Positions 53,201 through 58,150 of a stretch of DNA of 64,000 bases are shown here, one piece after another. Positions within the stretch are counted from its first letter, which is position 1, and each line of letters begins with the position of its first letter. Source of the stretch: Notamacropus eugenii (taxonomy: Eukaryota > Chordata > Mammalia > Diprotodontia > Macropodidae); contig NC_092875.1 of the NCBI RefSeq assembly GCF_028372415.1, forward strand, positions 354,632,233-354,696,232, read 5' to 3'. The position numbers were made by a program, and so were the translations under genes. Below the pieces are notes generated by a model. The model saw nothing but the letters and a program-made list of their open reading frames with translations, did no database searches and was not told the origin of the DNA.

Positions 53201-54022
53201 GAGCATCCTACACCAGAGGTGACAAACTCGCAGCCCTCAGGCAGCCAGCAAAATTCCCCAACCCAAGCCCAATTAAAGTATTCTTGGGAAATATTTAACA
53301 AAATAAATAAAAATACAATGTAACATTGTAACAATGTAACATAATATTCATTTGGTTGCAATATGTGCTGCAGGGGTCCATTTGTATTTGAGTTTGAGAC
53401 CATTGCTCCTTCACTAATGAAATCATCTGGACTAAGACATGGAAACAAATAAACAAATAAACTTTGCGAGTTATTTGGGGGATTTTTGTACGCCATCCCA
53501 GCTTTCCAACAGCTGTGTACTTTTTTCATCTCTGTGGCGTAGGTCCTGTCTTCCCACTGTGTTGATCAATAAGAATCAGTCGACAAATACTTACTAACTG
53601 CGTATTATGTGCCTGCCAGACAATGTGCTAAGTGCCGGTAAAGAAAATAGAGAGGTGAGACAGGATCAACAACCTTGCTGAAATCAAAATAAATAAAATT
53701 AGTTATCTCTTTTGAATAGCAACAGATATTTGATAGTTCGTTTCATAAACAAAATTCTTGTAGGCATTCTACTGCCATCATAGGCATTAGCTTAGTAGAA
53801 AGATCTATTTCAGCCATTTTTTTGTTCTGCTATCATGAGAACAAAAAAAATCCCCCATTGCTTTTATTTTTGGAGTACCTGGTTAAAGATTTTTAAAGAG
53901 GATTGTTTCCTTTCTTTAAAAAAAAAAAATAACTTTTTTTTCTTTCTTTTTTAAGATGGTACCTGGAGAAATTTGAAGACTATCCAAAGTTGAGGAAAAT
54001 CATGATTCCATTTTTATATTAA
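22327..54022 (+). CDS. SRD5A1: SRD5A1, 3-oxo-5-alpha-steroid 4-dehydrogenase 1 (complete, 5 exons)
   Basis: SRD5A1 is an ER-membrane, NADPH-dependent enzyme that reduces the delta-4,5 bond of testosterone, progesterone and related steroids. The exons 22327-22610, 30572-30738, 39952-40053, 42940-43090 and 53956-54022 join to 771 nt: 256 residues plus TAA (human 259). All introns are GT-AG and phases agree. Conserved features are YGRH (35-38), WFVQELP with Q56/E57 (the catalytic-site pair of the SRD5A family), HY at 91-92, [40 protein letters not shown] and the C-terminal [10 protein letters not shown] ending in PFLY. The protein is hydrophobic throughout, as expected for a seven-helix membrane enzyme. 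The first ~30 residues differ from human, which is usual in this family. Order and head-to-head orientation with NSUN2 match human chromosome 5p15. Confidence 0.97.
22611..23485. other. SRD5A1 intron 1, CpG-island edge and unique intron
   Basis: GC-rich for about 400 bp after the donor, including a G-run GTGGGGGGGGAGG at about 22619, then ordinary intron. No repeat or gene is recognised. Confidence 0.5.
23490..23635 (+). mobile_element. L2 3'-end fragment
   Basis: Reads AAGGCAGAGAATTTTGTTTT, then CATTCCCAGCACCTAGCACA and TTAATAAATGCTTTTTGAAT, a typical L2 tail. Confidence 0.75.
24190..24430 (+). mobile_element. tRNA-derived marsupial SINE, near full length
   Basis: Has the order CATGGTGCAGTGAAAAGTAC, GAGTCAGAAAGACTTG, CTGGGCAAGTCACTTAATCC, CATCTGTAAAATGA, GAAGAAGGAAATGACAAACC and CGAAGAGTCAGACACGACTG. 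The last is the diagnostic 3' segment. The reverse copy is at 61449-61640. Confidence 0.85.
24431..27125. other. SRD5A1 intron 1, mostly unclassified, with worn repeats
   Basis: Two stretches (about 24965-25090 and 25700-25860) contain text of old dispersed mammalian repeats (CAAGGTCATCTAGTCCAAG; CAGAGTTAGAAAGGACCTGG). 26210-26285 is an AT-only tandem patch of TTTATAAAAATATAA-like units. 26640-26760 has SINE-type tail text (TAGGTGCTTACTATACATGC, ACTAAGCACTGTGAA). No coding exon is seen. Confidence 0.45.
27130..27362 (+). mobile_element. L2 3'-end fragment
   Basis: Reads GATTGTGAGTTCTTTACGAT, then AGAACTGTGCCTGGAACACA and TAGGTACTTAATAAATTCGA. This is the classic L2 terminal region. Confidence 0.8.
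27677..27748. repeat. AT/GT alternating microsatellite
   Basis: Mixed TA, TG and CA dinucleotides (for example CACATATACATATACACATA). A second TA-rich patch follows at 27850-27912. Confidence 0.9.
27925..28430 (+). mobile_element. L1 3'-end fragment
   Basis: Reads GCAGCACTTTTTATGGTTGT, CTCATCAATTGAGGTAGGGC, GAACCAGGAAAAGAATATAC, and ends in a G-rich segment (TTGGGAGGGGGTGGAGTG) with AATAAACA. The order matches the marsupial L1 tail. 5'-truncated. Confidence 0.75.
29060..29275 (-). mobile_element. MIR-type SINE (reverse)
   Basis: Plus-strand text TATAGAGTGCTTTATAATTT, CTGTGGTCACACAGCTAG, GGGCTCTATCCACTGCATCA is the MIR/tRNA-SINE core reading in reverse. Confidence 0.7.
29276..30571. other. 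SRD5A1 intron 1, 3' part
   Basis: No clear repeat or gene. The pyrimidine-rich acceptor tract (TTTCTTCTTTTCCTTAG) precedes exon 2 at 30555-30571. Confidence 0.55.
30572..30738 (+). CDS. SRD5A1: SRD5A1 exon 2
   Basis: 167 nt, acceptor TTCCTTAG, donor GTGAGT. Completes R95 and encodes [55 protein letters not shown] plus one base. The RGGKP and NGYLQ motifs are conserved in steroid 5-alpha-reductases. Confidence 0.97.
30785..30940 (+). mobile_element. MIR-type SINE
   Basis: Reads CACCAGTCTTGGGGTCTGAA, CTTTTCTGAGCTTTCATTTT, CATTAAAATGGAGATAATAA. It begins less than 50 bp after the exon 2 donor. Confidence 0.7.
31325..31625 (+). mobile_element. Old dispersed mammalian repeats (two fragments)
   Basis: Two consecutive fragments share CATTTTACAGATG/TATTTTACAGATGGAGAA cores (31385 and 31521) and end with CTCTGACAACAGAGCCAGTG. 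They belong to the old therian SINE class; I cannot name the family. Confidence 0.5.
32640..32760 (+). mobile_element. MIR-type SINE fragment
   Basis: Reads GTGTTGGACTTAGAATTAGA, GGGTTTTAATCCCAGCTTGA, CACTTAGATAATTCACTTTC. Confidence 0.65.
32806..32905 (+). repeat. 50-bp unit tandemly duplicated
   Basis: GATAAAATTGTTATTTTGAA... at 32806-32855 is repeated at 32856-32905 with a few substitutions. Each unit carries CTTTAGCCTAAAG, itself a short palindrome. Confidence 0.9.
32928..33816. mobile_element. Possible LTR-like or composite insertion, unresolved
   Basis: A 21-bp direct repeat (CTTATTTATTTATTAGCTCC plus T) occurs at 32928-32948 and 33607-33627. The sequence up to 33816 ends like an LTR: CGCAATAAATGCCTATACTT, then TTCTACCACAACA. 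ACCTTATGAAA occurs both at about 32877 and at about 33817. These signals do not give one consistent element boundary. Internal short repeats on ACAGCAGGTGTGTCCATG are also present. Confidence 0.4.
34050..34355 (+). mobile_element. L2 3'-end fragment
   Basis: Reads CATGCCTGGAATGTTCATTT, ACAAGACCTTTCCCGAGCTT, TTATAAGCTTCTGGAAGGCA and a TTTTTGAACTGAATC end. A strong L2 match. Confidence 0.85.
34440..34525 (+). mobile_element. 3' tail of the tRNA-derived marsupial SINE
   Basis: GGGGGTCATGAAAAATTGAA and CATGACTGAACAACTGACAA match the terminal part of the family seen complete at 24190. Confidence 0.6.
35070..35337 (+). pseudogene. RN7SL: 7SL (SRP) RNA pseudogene, nearly full length
   Basis: About 268 bp align along the whole ~300-nt 7SL RNA. 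The 5' Alu-domain-like start is GGTGGTGTATGCTGCTAATG. Then follow GTTCTGAGCTGAAGT, GCATTAAGTCTGACATCAGT, GATCAGGCTGCCTAAGAGAA, ACAAAGCAGGTTAAG and the 3' end CCTGTGAGTGGCCAACTGTA with GGACAAGACAGGAGACCC. Substitutions and small deletions are spread throughout, so it is an old retro-pseudogene and not a functional SRP RNA gene. Because both the S domain and the two Alu-domain ends are present, it is a copy of 7SL itself and not a primate- or rodent-style Alu/B1 SINE. It lies in SRD5A1 intron 2. Confidence 0.8.
35890..36290 (+). mobile_element. L1 3'-region fragment
   Basis: Reads AGAAACAATTTGGCAGTCTG, CATGCCCTTTGACTTATATT, CAACTGTTCATTGATGTTTA and GAGGGGAATGGTTAAACAAA. Same order as in other marsupial L1 3' ends. 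Truncated at both ends. Confidence 0.65.
36340..36570 (+). mobile_element. SINE-type dispersed repeat
   Basis: Contains TAGAGTCCTAGAGAGTTG, GAGTCAAAGACAGAACAGAG and TGCCTCTATCTAGTATACCA, typical of tRNA-related marsupial SINE tails. Low-confidence family assignment. Confidence 0.5.
36780..37015 (+). mobile_element. Old dispersed repeat
   Basis: GGAGAAGGCTTAGGGGAGGA, TAGCTACCTTCAAGTATTTT, ACTTGTTCTACTTGAACCCA and GATAGAAGTTGCAGAG form a recognisable therian dispersed-repeat string. I do not recall the family name. Confidence 0.5.
37040..38400 (+). mobile_element. L2 LINE, 3' half (left piece, split by an LTR)
   Basis: A long L2 copy: GACACTGTTGACCACCTCTT (coding end), then TTGCAGATTACTCTCAGATC, CTTACCTTGTCACTCCCTTG, GACCTCCTCAGTGTGGCTCC and CTTCAGAGCTCACCTCAAGG. 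It stops at 38400 where an LTR begins, and resumes at 38866 with the expected next L2 sequence. Confidence 0.85.
38401..38865. mobile_element. Solo LTR (465 bp) inserted in L2
   Basis: Begins TGTAGCGCCAATGC and ends CATTACA, the TG...CA form of retroviral LTRs. The flanking 5-mers GGTGC (38396-38400) and GCTGC (38866-38870) are a target duplication with one change. The L2 text on both sides is continuous once the LTR is removed, so both boundaries are well defined. No internal coding region remains. Orientation is not settled; the minus strand is my guess. Confidence 0.8.
38866..39300 (+). mobile_element. L2 right piece, then a MIR
   Basis: 38866-39000 continues the L2 (AAAGCTTTTCCTAATCTCCC, GCTGTTAGTGCCCTC). 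39005-39300 is a MIR (GACCCTGGACAAGTCACTTA, AACTGTAAAATGTGGATAAT, GCCTGGCACATAGTAGGCAT). Confidence 0.8.
39301..39951. other. SRD5A1 intron 2, 3' part
   Basis: No clear repeat or gene. The acceptor tract TTTTATTTCTTTTCCTCATTAG precedes exon 3. Confidence 0.5.
39952..40053 (+). CDS. SRD5A1: SRD5A1 exon 3
   Basis: 102 nt, acceptor CCTCATTAG, donor GTAAGT. Phase 1 at both ends. Encodes [40 protein letters not shown] and the KPG...GYKIPRGG run are signatures of the NADPH-side half of the family. Confidence 0.97.
40286..40380. repeat. Alternating TG/CG microsatellite, Z-DNA candidate
   Basis: About 30 TG repeats pass through TACACACAC into CGCGCGCGCGCGCGCACGCGCGCG. All 95 bases alternate purine and pyrimidine without a break. 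It lies 230 bp after the exon 3 donor of SRD5A1. Confidence 0.95.
41050..41400 (+). mobile_element. Composite of worn L2/L1 text
   Basis: The start (CTCACTGCTGGCTTCTCCGT, ATTGCTTCCTCAAAAATC) is L2-like. The part after 41150 (ATCAGAACCAGGAAAAGGGC, TAATGTGAATGTGCAGAATC, AGGAGACCAGGACTTTGAAA) is L1-tail-like. Both are too diverged for a firm call. Confidence 0.4.
41715..41820 (+). mobile_element. tRNA-derived SINE, 5' part
   Basis: GGCAACTAGATAGTACGGGG, GATAGAGTGTCAGGCTGGGA, GAGTTCAAGTCCAGCCTGAG match the SINE head. It is cut off where the L1 piece begins. Confidence 0.65.
41821..42590 (-). mobile_element. L1/HAL1 fragment: ORF1 C-terminus and 3' region
   Basis: On the minus strand the first 400 bp (42590-42190) encode ORF1 C-terminal text such as [16 protein letters not shown], with stops. 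The rest corresponds to the same 3' noncoding region as the 43315-46179 element. It lacks both ends and is antisense to SRD5A1. Confidence 0.7.
42940..43090 (+). CDS. SRD5A1: SRD5A1 exon 4
   Basis: 151 nt, acceptor AACTTTAG, donor GTAATT. Phase 1 in, 2 out. Encodes [49 protein letters not shown] plus two bases. GLFEYV..AN and EHH are family-conserved. Confidence 0.97.
43315..46179 (-). mobile_element. HAL1-type (ORF1-only) L1 retrotransposon
   Basis: Inserted antisense to SRD5A1 in intron 4. The TSD is CATCTAAATATTT (43302-43314) and CATCTACATATTT (46180-46192), one mismatch. In element sense the order is the 5' end at GAGCAGAGCCGAGATGG (46175), a GC-rich 5' UTR to about 45430, ORF1 to about 44330, and a noncoding 3' region with a pyrimidine-rich plus strand ending in T-runs (the poly(A) end) at 43315-43360. 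ORF2 is absent. It has the same architecture as 1007-3771. Confidence 0.85.
44330..45430 (-). pseudogene. HAL1/L1 ORF1 remnant, broken
   Basis: Starts [20 protein letters not shown] (45430) with the DEEEQCLPS acidic segment and a KE-rich coiled coil. A stop/frame change occurs near 45175 and another near 44960. It then continues through [28 protein letters not shown] and [12 protein letters not shown]. At least three frames are needed, so it is non-functional. Confidence 0.85.
46193..47605 (+). mobile_element. Old L1, ORF2 region (left piece)
   Basis: Decayed ORF2 sequence in the sense of SRD5A1. It is A-rich with many stops, but the order follows L1 ORF2 from the linker into the reverse-transcriptase domain, for example text for AKFIVYS (46640), KSGN-like blocks, and [18 protein letters not shown] (about 47560-47610). 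Interrupted by the composite element at the NIDA codons and continued at 50518. Confidence 0.75.
48418..48453. repeat. (CT)n microsatellite
   Basis: CTCTCTCT run at the junction between the ORF2 fragment and the 3' noncoding region of the composite element. Confidence 0.9.
48460..48935 (-). pseudogene. L1 ORF2 reverse-transcriptase fragment
   Basis: On the minus strand it reads [40 protein letters not shown], then [10 protein letters not shown], which is the L1 RT palm region before the catalytic FADD block. A worn form of that block (FADDI) appears near 48560 in another frame. Truncated at both ends and frame-broken. Confidence 0.8.
49373..49970 (-). mobile_element. Solo LTR of an endogenous retrovirus (598 bp), CpG-rich
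   Basis: Starts TGCCAGGCCTG and ends ATCCCAGCA on the plus strand (TG...CA). Perfect 6-bp target duplications GGTTTC lie at 49367-49372 and 49971-49976. On the minus strand an AATAAA signal lies near 49485 in the second half, which sets the orientation. The remaining CpGs (for example CCGTCGCGTAG, TCTCGAGGGCGGGG) stand out against the CpG-poor host element and suggest a fairly recent insertion. No viral gene is present: it is a single LTR left by recombination. A 6-bp duplication is usual for betaretrovirus-like (class II) ERVs. Confidence 0.85.
50518..51330 (+). mobile_element. Old L1, right piece: RT end and 3' end
   Basis: Resumes the ORF2 interrupted at 47605. It passes AGGGGTGTCCATTATCACCA (the GCPLSP block), TATGACTTTTGCAGATGATT (the FADD block) and GCAGGATATAAAACCCACAT, and then jumps to 3'-end text (ACATGGCTACTGAAGGAATT, GGGGGGGAGGGAGG). 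Much of the ORF2 C-terminus is deleted. Confidence 0.75.
51331..52615. other. SRD5A1 intron 4, no clear element
   Basis: No gene. 51340-51720 contains short L1-tail-like text in reverse (CCTCCCTCCCATTGAAAAAA, CATAGCTGTGAAAGATATA), too worn to bound. Confidence 0.4.
52620..52745 (+). mobile_element. tRNA-derived SINE fragment
   Basis: Reads GGCATCCTGCCTTAATGGAT, GGTTCAAGTCCTCCTTTGAC and TGTATGATCCTAGGAAAGCT. Confidence 0.7.
52750..53405 (+). repeat. Two copies of one unclassified dispersed repeat
   Basis: 52750-52925 and 53205-53405 share a GTG..CAAC/ACAAACTCG head, a middle of GAGAAATACTTAACAAAATA / GGGAAATATTTAACAAAATA and a GACC-type end. They lie in the same orientation about 455 bp apart and are well diverged from each other. 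Family unknown to me. Confidence 0.55.
53406..53955. other. SRD5A1 intron 4, 3' end
   Basis: 53575-53650 carries an old SINE tail (CAAATACTTACTAACTGCGT, ATGTGCTAAGTGCCGG). The rest is unclassified. A long T-rich tract (53914-53953) supplies the exon 5 acceptor. Confidence 0.5.
53956..54022 (+). CDS. SRD5A1: SRD5A1 exon 5 (coding part) and stop
   Basis: 67 nt of coding sequence after acceptor TTTTTTAAG. Encodes (R)[21 protein letters not shown] and then TAA at 54020-54022. KFEDYP and the aromatic C-terminus are diagnostic of the steroid 5-alpha-reductase family. Confidence 0.97.
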
Positions 54023-54475
54023 GCACATCACTGATGAAATTTTCTTCTATCTTCAATTTCAAGGGTTTGGATAATTTTCTTTGGGGATCTTTATTTTCTC
54101 TAAATAATATTTCAGAGAATCTTCTAAGAAATTTTCCGGAGTAAATTTTCAGAAGTTTGCCTCACAGTCTGGACAGAGTAGCATCATATTCCTACTACTG
54201 AATACCAAGGCTGCAAACTCAGGGTTTCTGAGTATTTCTGAGAACACTGGTTTTACAAAGTTTGATGTCAGAATTTCACTTTGTGAGCTTTTCAAGAGGA
54301 GGTACTGATTTTTGCCTTTCTTGTATAACCAGTGCTTAAGAGATTAGAGTTAACTGTGCTGACAACTCTTGGCACATAGTAAGCACTTAATAAATCTTTA
54401 TTGACTTTATTAACTATGCCTGTGGCTTGGTTAATAGAGCAAATGGTTTCAAATAAAACATTTTTCCTTCCTGGT
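54023..54475 (+). promoter_or_regulatory. SRD5A1: SRD5A1 3' UTR with candidate poly(A) signals
   Basis: Unique sequence follows the stop. AATAAA occurs at 54389-54394 (within a MIR/L2-like tail CACATAGTAAGCACTTAATA) and at 54452-54457. Either could end the transcript. Which one is used cannot be decided from sequence. Confidence 0.55.
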
Positions 54476-54509
54476 TTGTTTTTTTTGTATTTGCATACCA
54501 GATCTCAAA

Positions 54510-54799
54510 CCATTCTACAAAGCAGTGATTTTCATTCCTTTTTTTTATACATTTTCAACTTAGTCATGTTGCACAGAAAAATTAAAATGAGTGGGAGAAA
54601 CCATAAAACAAAACATAATACAAAAGAAAATGGTCTGCTTCATTCTGCGATTCAGTTCCATAGTTCTTTCTCTGGGTGTGGAAGGCTTTTTGCCTCAAGA
54701 GTCCATTGGGAATTGTTTAAGTCCTTGCATTGCAATCAAGTACTAAATCTACGAGAAAAATTCCTCTCACCCTGTGGTTGTTGGTGTGTACAAAGTTCT
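54510..54799 (-). mobile_element. L1 3'-end fragment (split by a later insertion)
   Basis: Plus-strand text AACTTAGTCATGTTGCACAG, GAGTGGGAGAAACCATAAAA, TTCCATAGTTCTTTCTCTGG and TTGGGAATTGTTTAAGTCC is the reverse of the marsupial L1 tail. The short stretch at 56047-56130 after the 54817-56028 insertion would continue the same target region. Confidence 0.65.
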
Positions 54800-54816
54800 C
54801 CAAAGGAGTGATTTTC

Positions 54817-56028
54817 TTCAGTGAGCTTTTGAATCTCCTTTTCCATTTGGCTAATTCTGCTTTTGAAAGCATTCTTCTCCTCATTGGCTTTTTGAACCTC
54901 TTTTGCCAATTGAGTTAGGCTAGTTTTCAAGGTGTCAATTTCTTCAACATTTTTTTGGGTCTCCTTTAGCAGGGTGCTGACCTGCTGTTCATGCTTTGAC
55001 TTCATGGCTCTCATTTCTCTTCCCAGCTTTTCCTCCACCACTCTAACTTGATTTTCAAAATTCTTTTTGAGCTCTTCATGGCCTGAGCCCATTGGGTGGG
55101 CTGGGACACAGAAGCCTTGATTTCTGTGTCTTTGCCTGATGGTAAGCATTGTTCTTCCTCATCAGAAAGGAAGGGAGGAAATGCCTGTTCACCAAGAAAG
55201 TAGCCTTCTATAGTCTTATTTCTTTTCCCTTTTCTGGGCATTTTCCCAGCCAGTGACTTGACCTCTGAATATTCTCCTCACACCCACCTAGCCTCCTGAT
55301 CCTCCCAGCCAGCGTTTGGGGTCTGAGATTCAAATGCTGCTTCCAGCCCTAGGGCTTTTGGCGGGGGCAGGGCTGCTATTCAGTATGAGATTATGTTCAG
55401 GTGGTCAGGTCGGGGAAGGGCCGCCTCTCAGGCTCAGTTCTCTCAGGGGGTTTATGCACAGACCTTCCACAATGGATCCAGGCTCCCGCCCGCTTGGGGA
55501 GCCCTGGTCTGCAGCCGCCTCTCAGCTTCTACCTCCCAGGGGGGCCTGTTATGGGGGCACCCCACTCCCCTCTCGACCCGCCAAAGAGACTCTCTCACCG
55601 ACCCCCGTCACCTGTGGGTGGAGGGACTTGTGCGGCCACTGGAGATCCCGTCCCTGAAGCCTGCTGGGATCTGTACCTCTCGGTGCCTCGGCCACGGCCG
55701 CAGCAGGTCTGGGCTGGGCTCCACGTCTGTAGCACGACGGACCTTTTGCGAGAGGTTTGCAGGTCCCTCTGTGGGTGGAGGGACCCGCGTGGCCGCTGGA
55801 GATCCCGTCCCCGAAGCCTGCTCGGATCTTTTCCTCTCGGTGCCGCAGCCGCGGCAGGGCTGCACTCAGCTCCCAGTCCCGGCGCCCAGTCCGCAGCGCG
55901 AAGGACCCCCCGCGAGAGGTTTGCAGGTCTCTTCGGAACAGAAATCTCCCTTGCTCCAATGTTCCGTGGCCTCTGGGTGCAGAATTTGCCATGAGTTACT
56001 TCCCTGTAGCCGTTCTATGGGTTGTGGG
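54817..56028 (-). mobile_element. L1/HAL1 insertion lacking its 3' end (internally primed)
   Basis: Perfect 18-bp duplication TCCAAAGGAGTGATTTTC at 54799-54816 and 56029-56046. In element sense the insert starts in the 5' UTR (ACCCACAACCCATAG, about 50 bp into the family 5' end), runs through ORF1 from MPRKGKRNKTIEGYFLGEQA (55241) to the coiled-coil segment, and stops at CTCACTGAA without 3' UTR or poly(A). In other copies the next ORF1 bases are GAAAAT. The duplication ends in ATTTTC, its exact complement. Confidence 0.85.
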
Positions 56029-56130
56029 TCCAAAGGAGTGATTTTCAAAATACTTTGGTAATGGTTTAAAGAAAAAATAGATCAAACATTGGAACAAATT
56101 AGGTATACAACGTACAAAAGCACACAAAAG

Positions 56131-57076
56131 GTGTTATTTTGTGACTCGCTTTTCATGATTTTCATGCATCTCTCTCATTTCTCTTTCCAATTTTTCCTCC
56201 ACCTCTCTTATTTGATTTTCAAAATTCTTTTTGAGCTCTTCCATGGCCTGGGACCATTGCATATTTATTTTGGAGGTTTGGGATGTAGAAGCCTTGACTT
56301 TTATGTCTTCCCCTGATGGTAAACATTGTTCTTCCTCATCTGAAAGAATGGGAGAGAATACCTGTTCACCAAGAAAGTAACCTTCTATAGTGGGTTTTTT
56401 TTTTTTCCCTTTTTTGGGCATTTTCCCAACCGGTTACTTGACTTCTGATTCTTTTGTCAAGAATAGGGTACACTCTGGGGACCTGTAAGTTCTCAGTTCC
56501 TCCAAGGTGGCACAATCAAGGGAGAAGGGTTTACTCCTCAGGGTCGTCCAGCTCCAACATGCCCCAGGACCCTGCTCAAGGCCGAGATTCAGATCAGCTG
56601 CTCAGTTCCTCCAGGGGCTTTAGGGGGGATGGGGCTGCCACTCAGGTCTGAGGTTCAGATCAGCTGCTCAGTTCCCTCAGGGGCTTTATGCTGAGCATTC
56701 CCAACAATGGAACAATGGAGTCCTGCTGCTGCTGCTGCCTAGGGCTGGGGCTAGGGGAGGATCCTGCTCCCTTGTCATGGAGGTGGAAAAGCTCTCTCAC
56801 TGACCTTTGAAGTGTCTTTGGCCCCTGTGGCCTGCTGAGGTCCTGCTCCTCCCCCCACCACATGGCCAAGGCTGGGCTGTTTTCCGCTCTACAACCAGTG
56901 TGACAGACCTTTCCTGTCAGCCCTTCAGGTCACCCTGAGCTGGAAATCTCCACCCCATTTTTCCGTGGCTTCTGCTGCTCTAGAATTTGTTGAGAGTCTT
57001 TCTTAACTGGTATTTTATGGGCTGTGGGGGAAGAGCTAGAGTAGGTGCATCTTTCTACTCCACCATCTTGGCTCTG
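56131..57076 (-). mobile_element. L1/HAL1 5' portion (5' UTR plus ORF1 N-terminus)
   Basis: In element sense it starts GCAGAGCCAAGATGG (57076), includes a GC-rich 5' UTR with CTG-repeat-like text (about 56700-56745), and ORF1 from MPKKGKKKKPTIEGYFLGEQ (56421) to about residue 95 (MHENHEKRVTK). It then breaks off at 56131 within ORF1. I find no matching target duplication, so its end may be a deletion or an internally primed end that has decayed. Confidence 0.7.
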
Positions 57077-57090
57077 CCTAGTCTATTTTT

Positions 57091-57928
57091 TAAAGTATTG
57101 TTTTCTTCAGCATTTTTTGGGGTCTCCTTTAGCAAGCAGTTGACTTATTTTTCATGATTTTCTTGCATCACTCTCATTTTTTTTCCCAATTTTTGCTCTT
57201 CTTCTCTTACTTGATTTTCAGAAACTTATTTCATGGCCTGAGACCAATTAATATTTTTCTTGGAGGCTTTGGATGTAGAAGCTTTGACTTTGTTGTCTTC
57301 TGTTTGAATATTTTGTCTTCCTTATCACCAAAGTAAGATTCTATAGTCTGATTCTTTTTTCCAGCTTTTGCTCATTTTCCCAGCTACTTATTTGACTTTT
57401 GAGTAGGGGTGGGGGATGTACTGTCAACCATTTGATTCCCCCCACAATCTGTGGGCCTAGAGGTCCAGAAACAGTTGTTGCTGCTGCTCCTGCTGCTGCT
57501 GCCCCCGTGGGCTCCTCCTCAGTAAGTTCCTCCATTCCCCTGTTGCCCTGAGGCTGGGGCCCAACCACTCTACTCTCACACAAGTCCCACAGGGTTTTTC
57601 CACTGACCTTCCAATTTGTCCTAACATTTTGGGGTCGTGAAATCTGGAAACCTCCACAAGTGCCCAAGATTCAGTGTCCCTGAGGCCTGGTCCCATCTTT
57701 GCCTGCCAGAGCATGCTAGACTGTGCTCTTCTCCCAGTGTGATGCGATAGATACTTCCTGACAACCTTCCAGGATGTCTTGGACTGGAGATTTTCTTCAC
57801 TTCATCATTCTGTGGGTTCTGCAGCTCCAGAATTTGTTTACAGTCATTTTTTACAGGTATTTGGCTGGGTTTGGGGAGAGTTCTAGAAAGTCCATGCTGT
57901 TACTCTACCATCTTGGCTCCACCCCCGA
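57091..57928 (-). mobile_element. L1/HAL1 insertion lacking its 3' end (second internally primed copy)
   Basis: Target duplication GCCTAGTCTATTTT (57077-57090) and GCCTAGACTATTTT (57929-57942), one mismatch. In element sense it starts with GGAGCCAAGATGG near 57918, contains the 5' UTR and a short, worn ORF1 N-terminus, and ends at the A-rich ORF1 site AAAAATAG. There is no 3' UTR and no poly(A). The end of the duplication (CTATTTT) is complementary to that site. Confidence 0.75.
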
Positions 57929-57942
57929 GCCTAGACTATTTT

Positions 57943-58150
57943 AGTAGCTTTCTTGTTGGTCTTCCTGCCTCAGTCTCTCCCCACTCCAGTTCATCTTCCA
58001 CTTAGCTATCAAAATGATCTTCTTTATGCACAGGTCTGACTGTGCCACCTCTATTCTGTCAAATTTAGTGGCTCTCCATTCACTCCATGATAAAATATAA
58101 AATCCTCTATTTTGCTTTTGAAGTTTTTCATAACCTGGCCCCTTCCCACT
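57943..58150 (+). mobile_element. L2 3'-region fragment
   Basis: CTGCCTCAGTCTCTCCCCAC, CAGTTCATCTTCCACTTAGC, AAATGATCTTCTTTATGCAC and CATAACCTGGCCCCTTCCCA are in L2 order. This is the pre-insertion target of the 57091-57928 element. Confidence 0.85.

Noticed and set aside
55393..56061. A 222-codon open frame, the longest in the window, with overlapping frames on both strands.
   Set aside because: It is the reverse strand of the GC-rich L1/HAL1 5' UTR, where stops are rare by composition. The same pattern occurs in other copies (for example 1049-1663).
56131..57076. Calling this third 3'-less L1 piece an internally primed insertion as well.
   Set aside because: No target duplication could be matched between the sequence left of 56131 and that right of 57076, so a simple deletion is equally likely.
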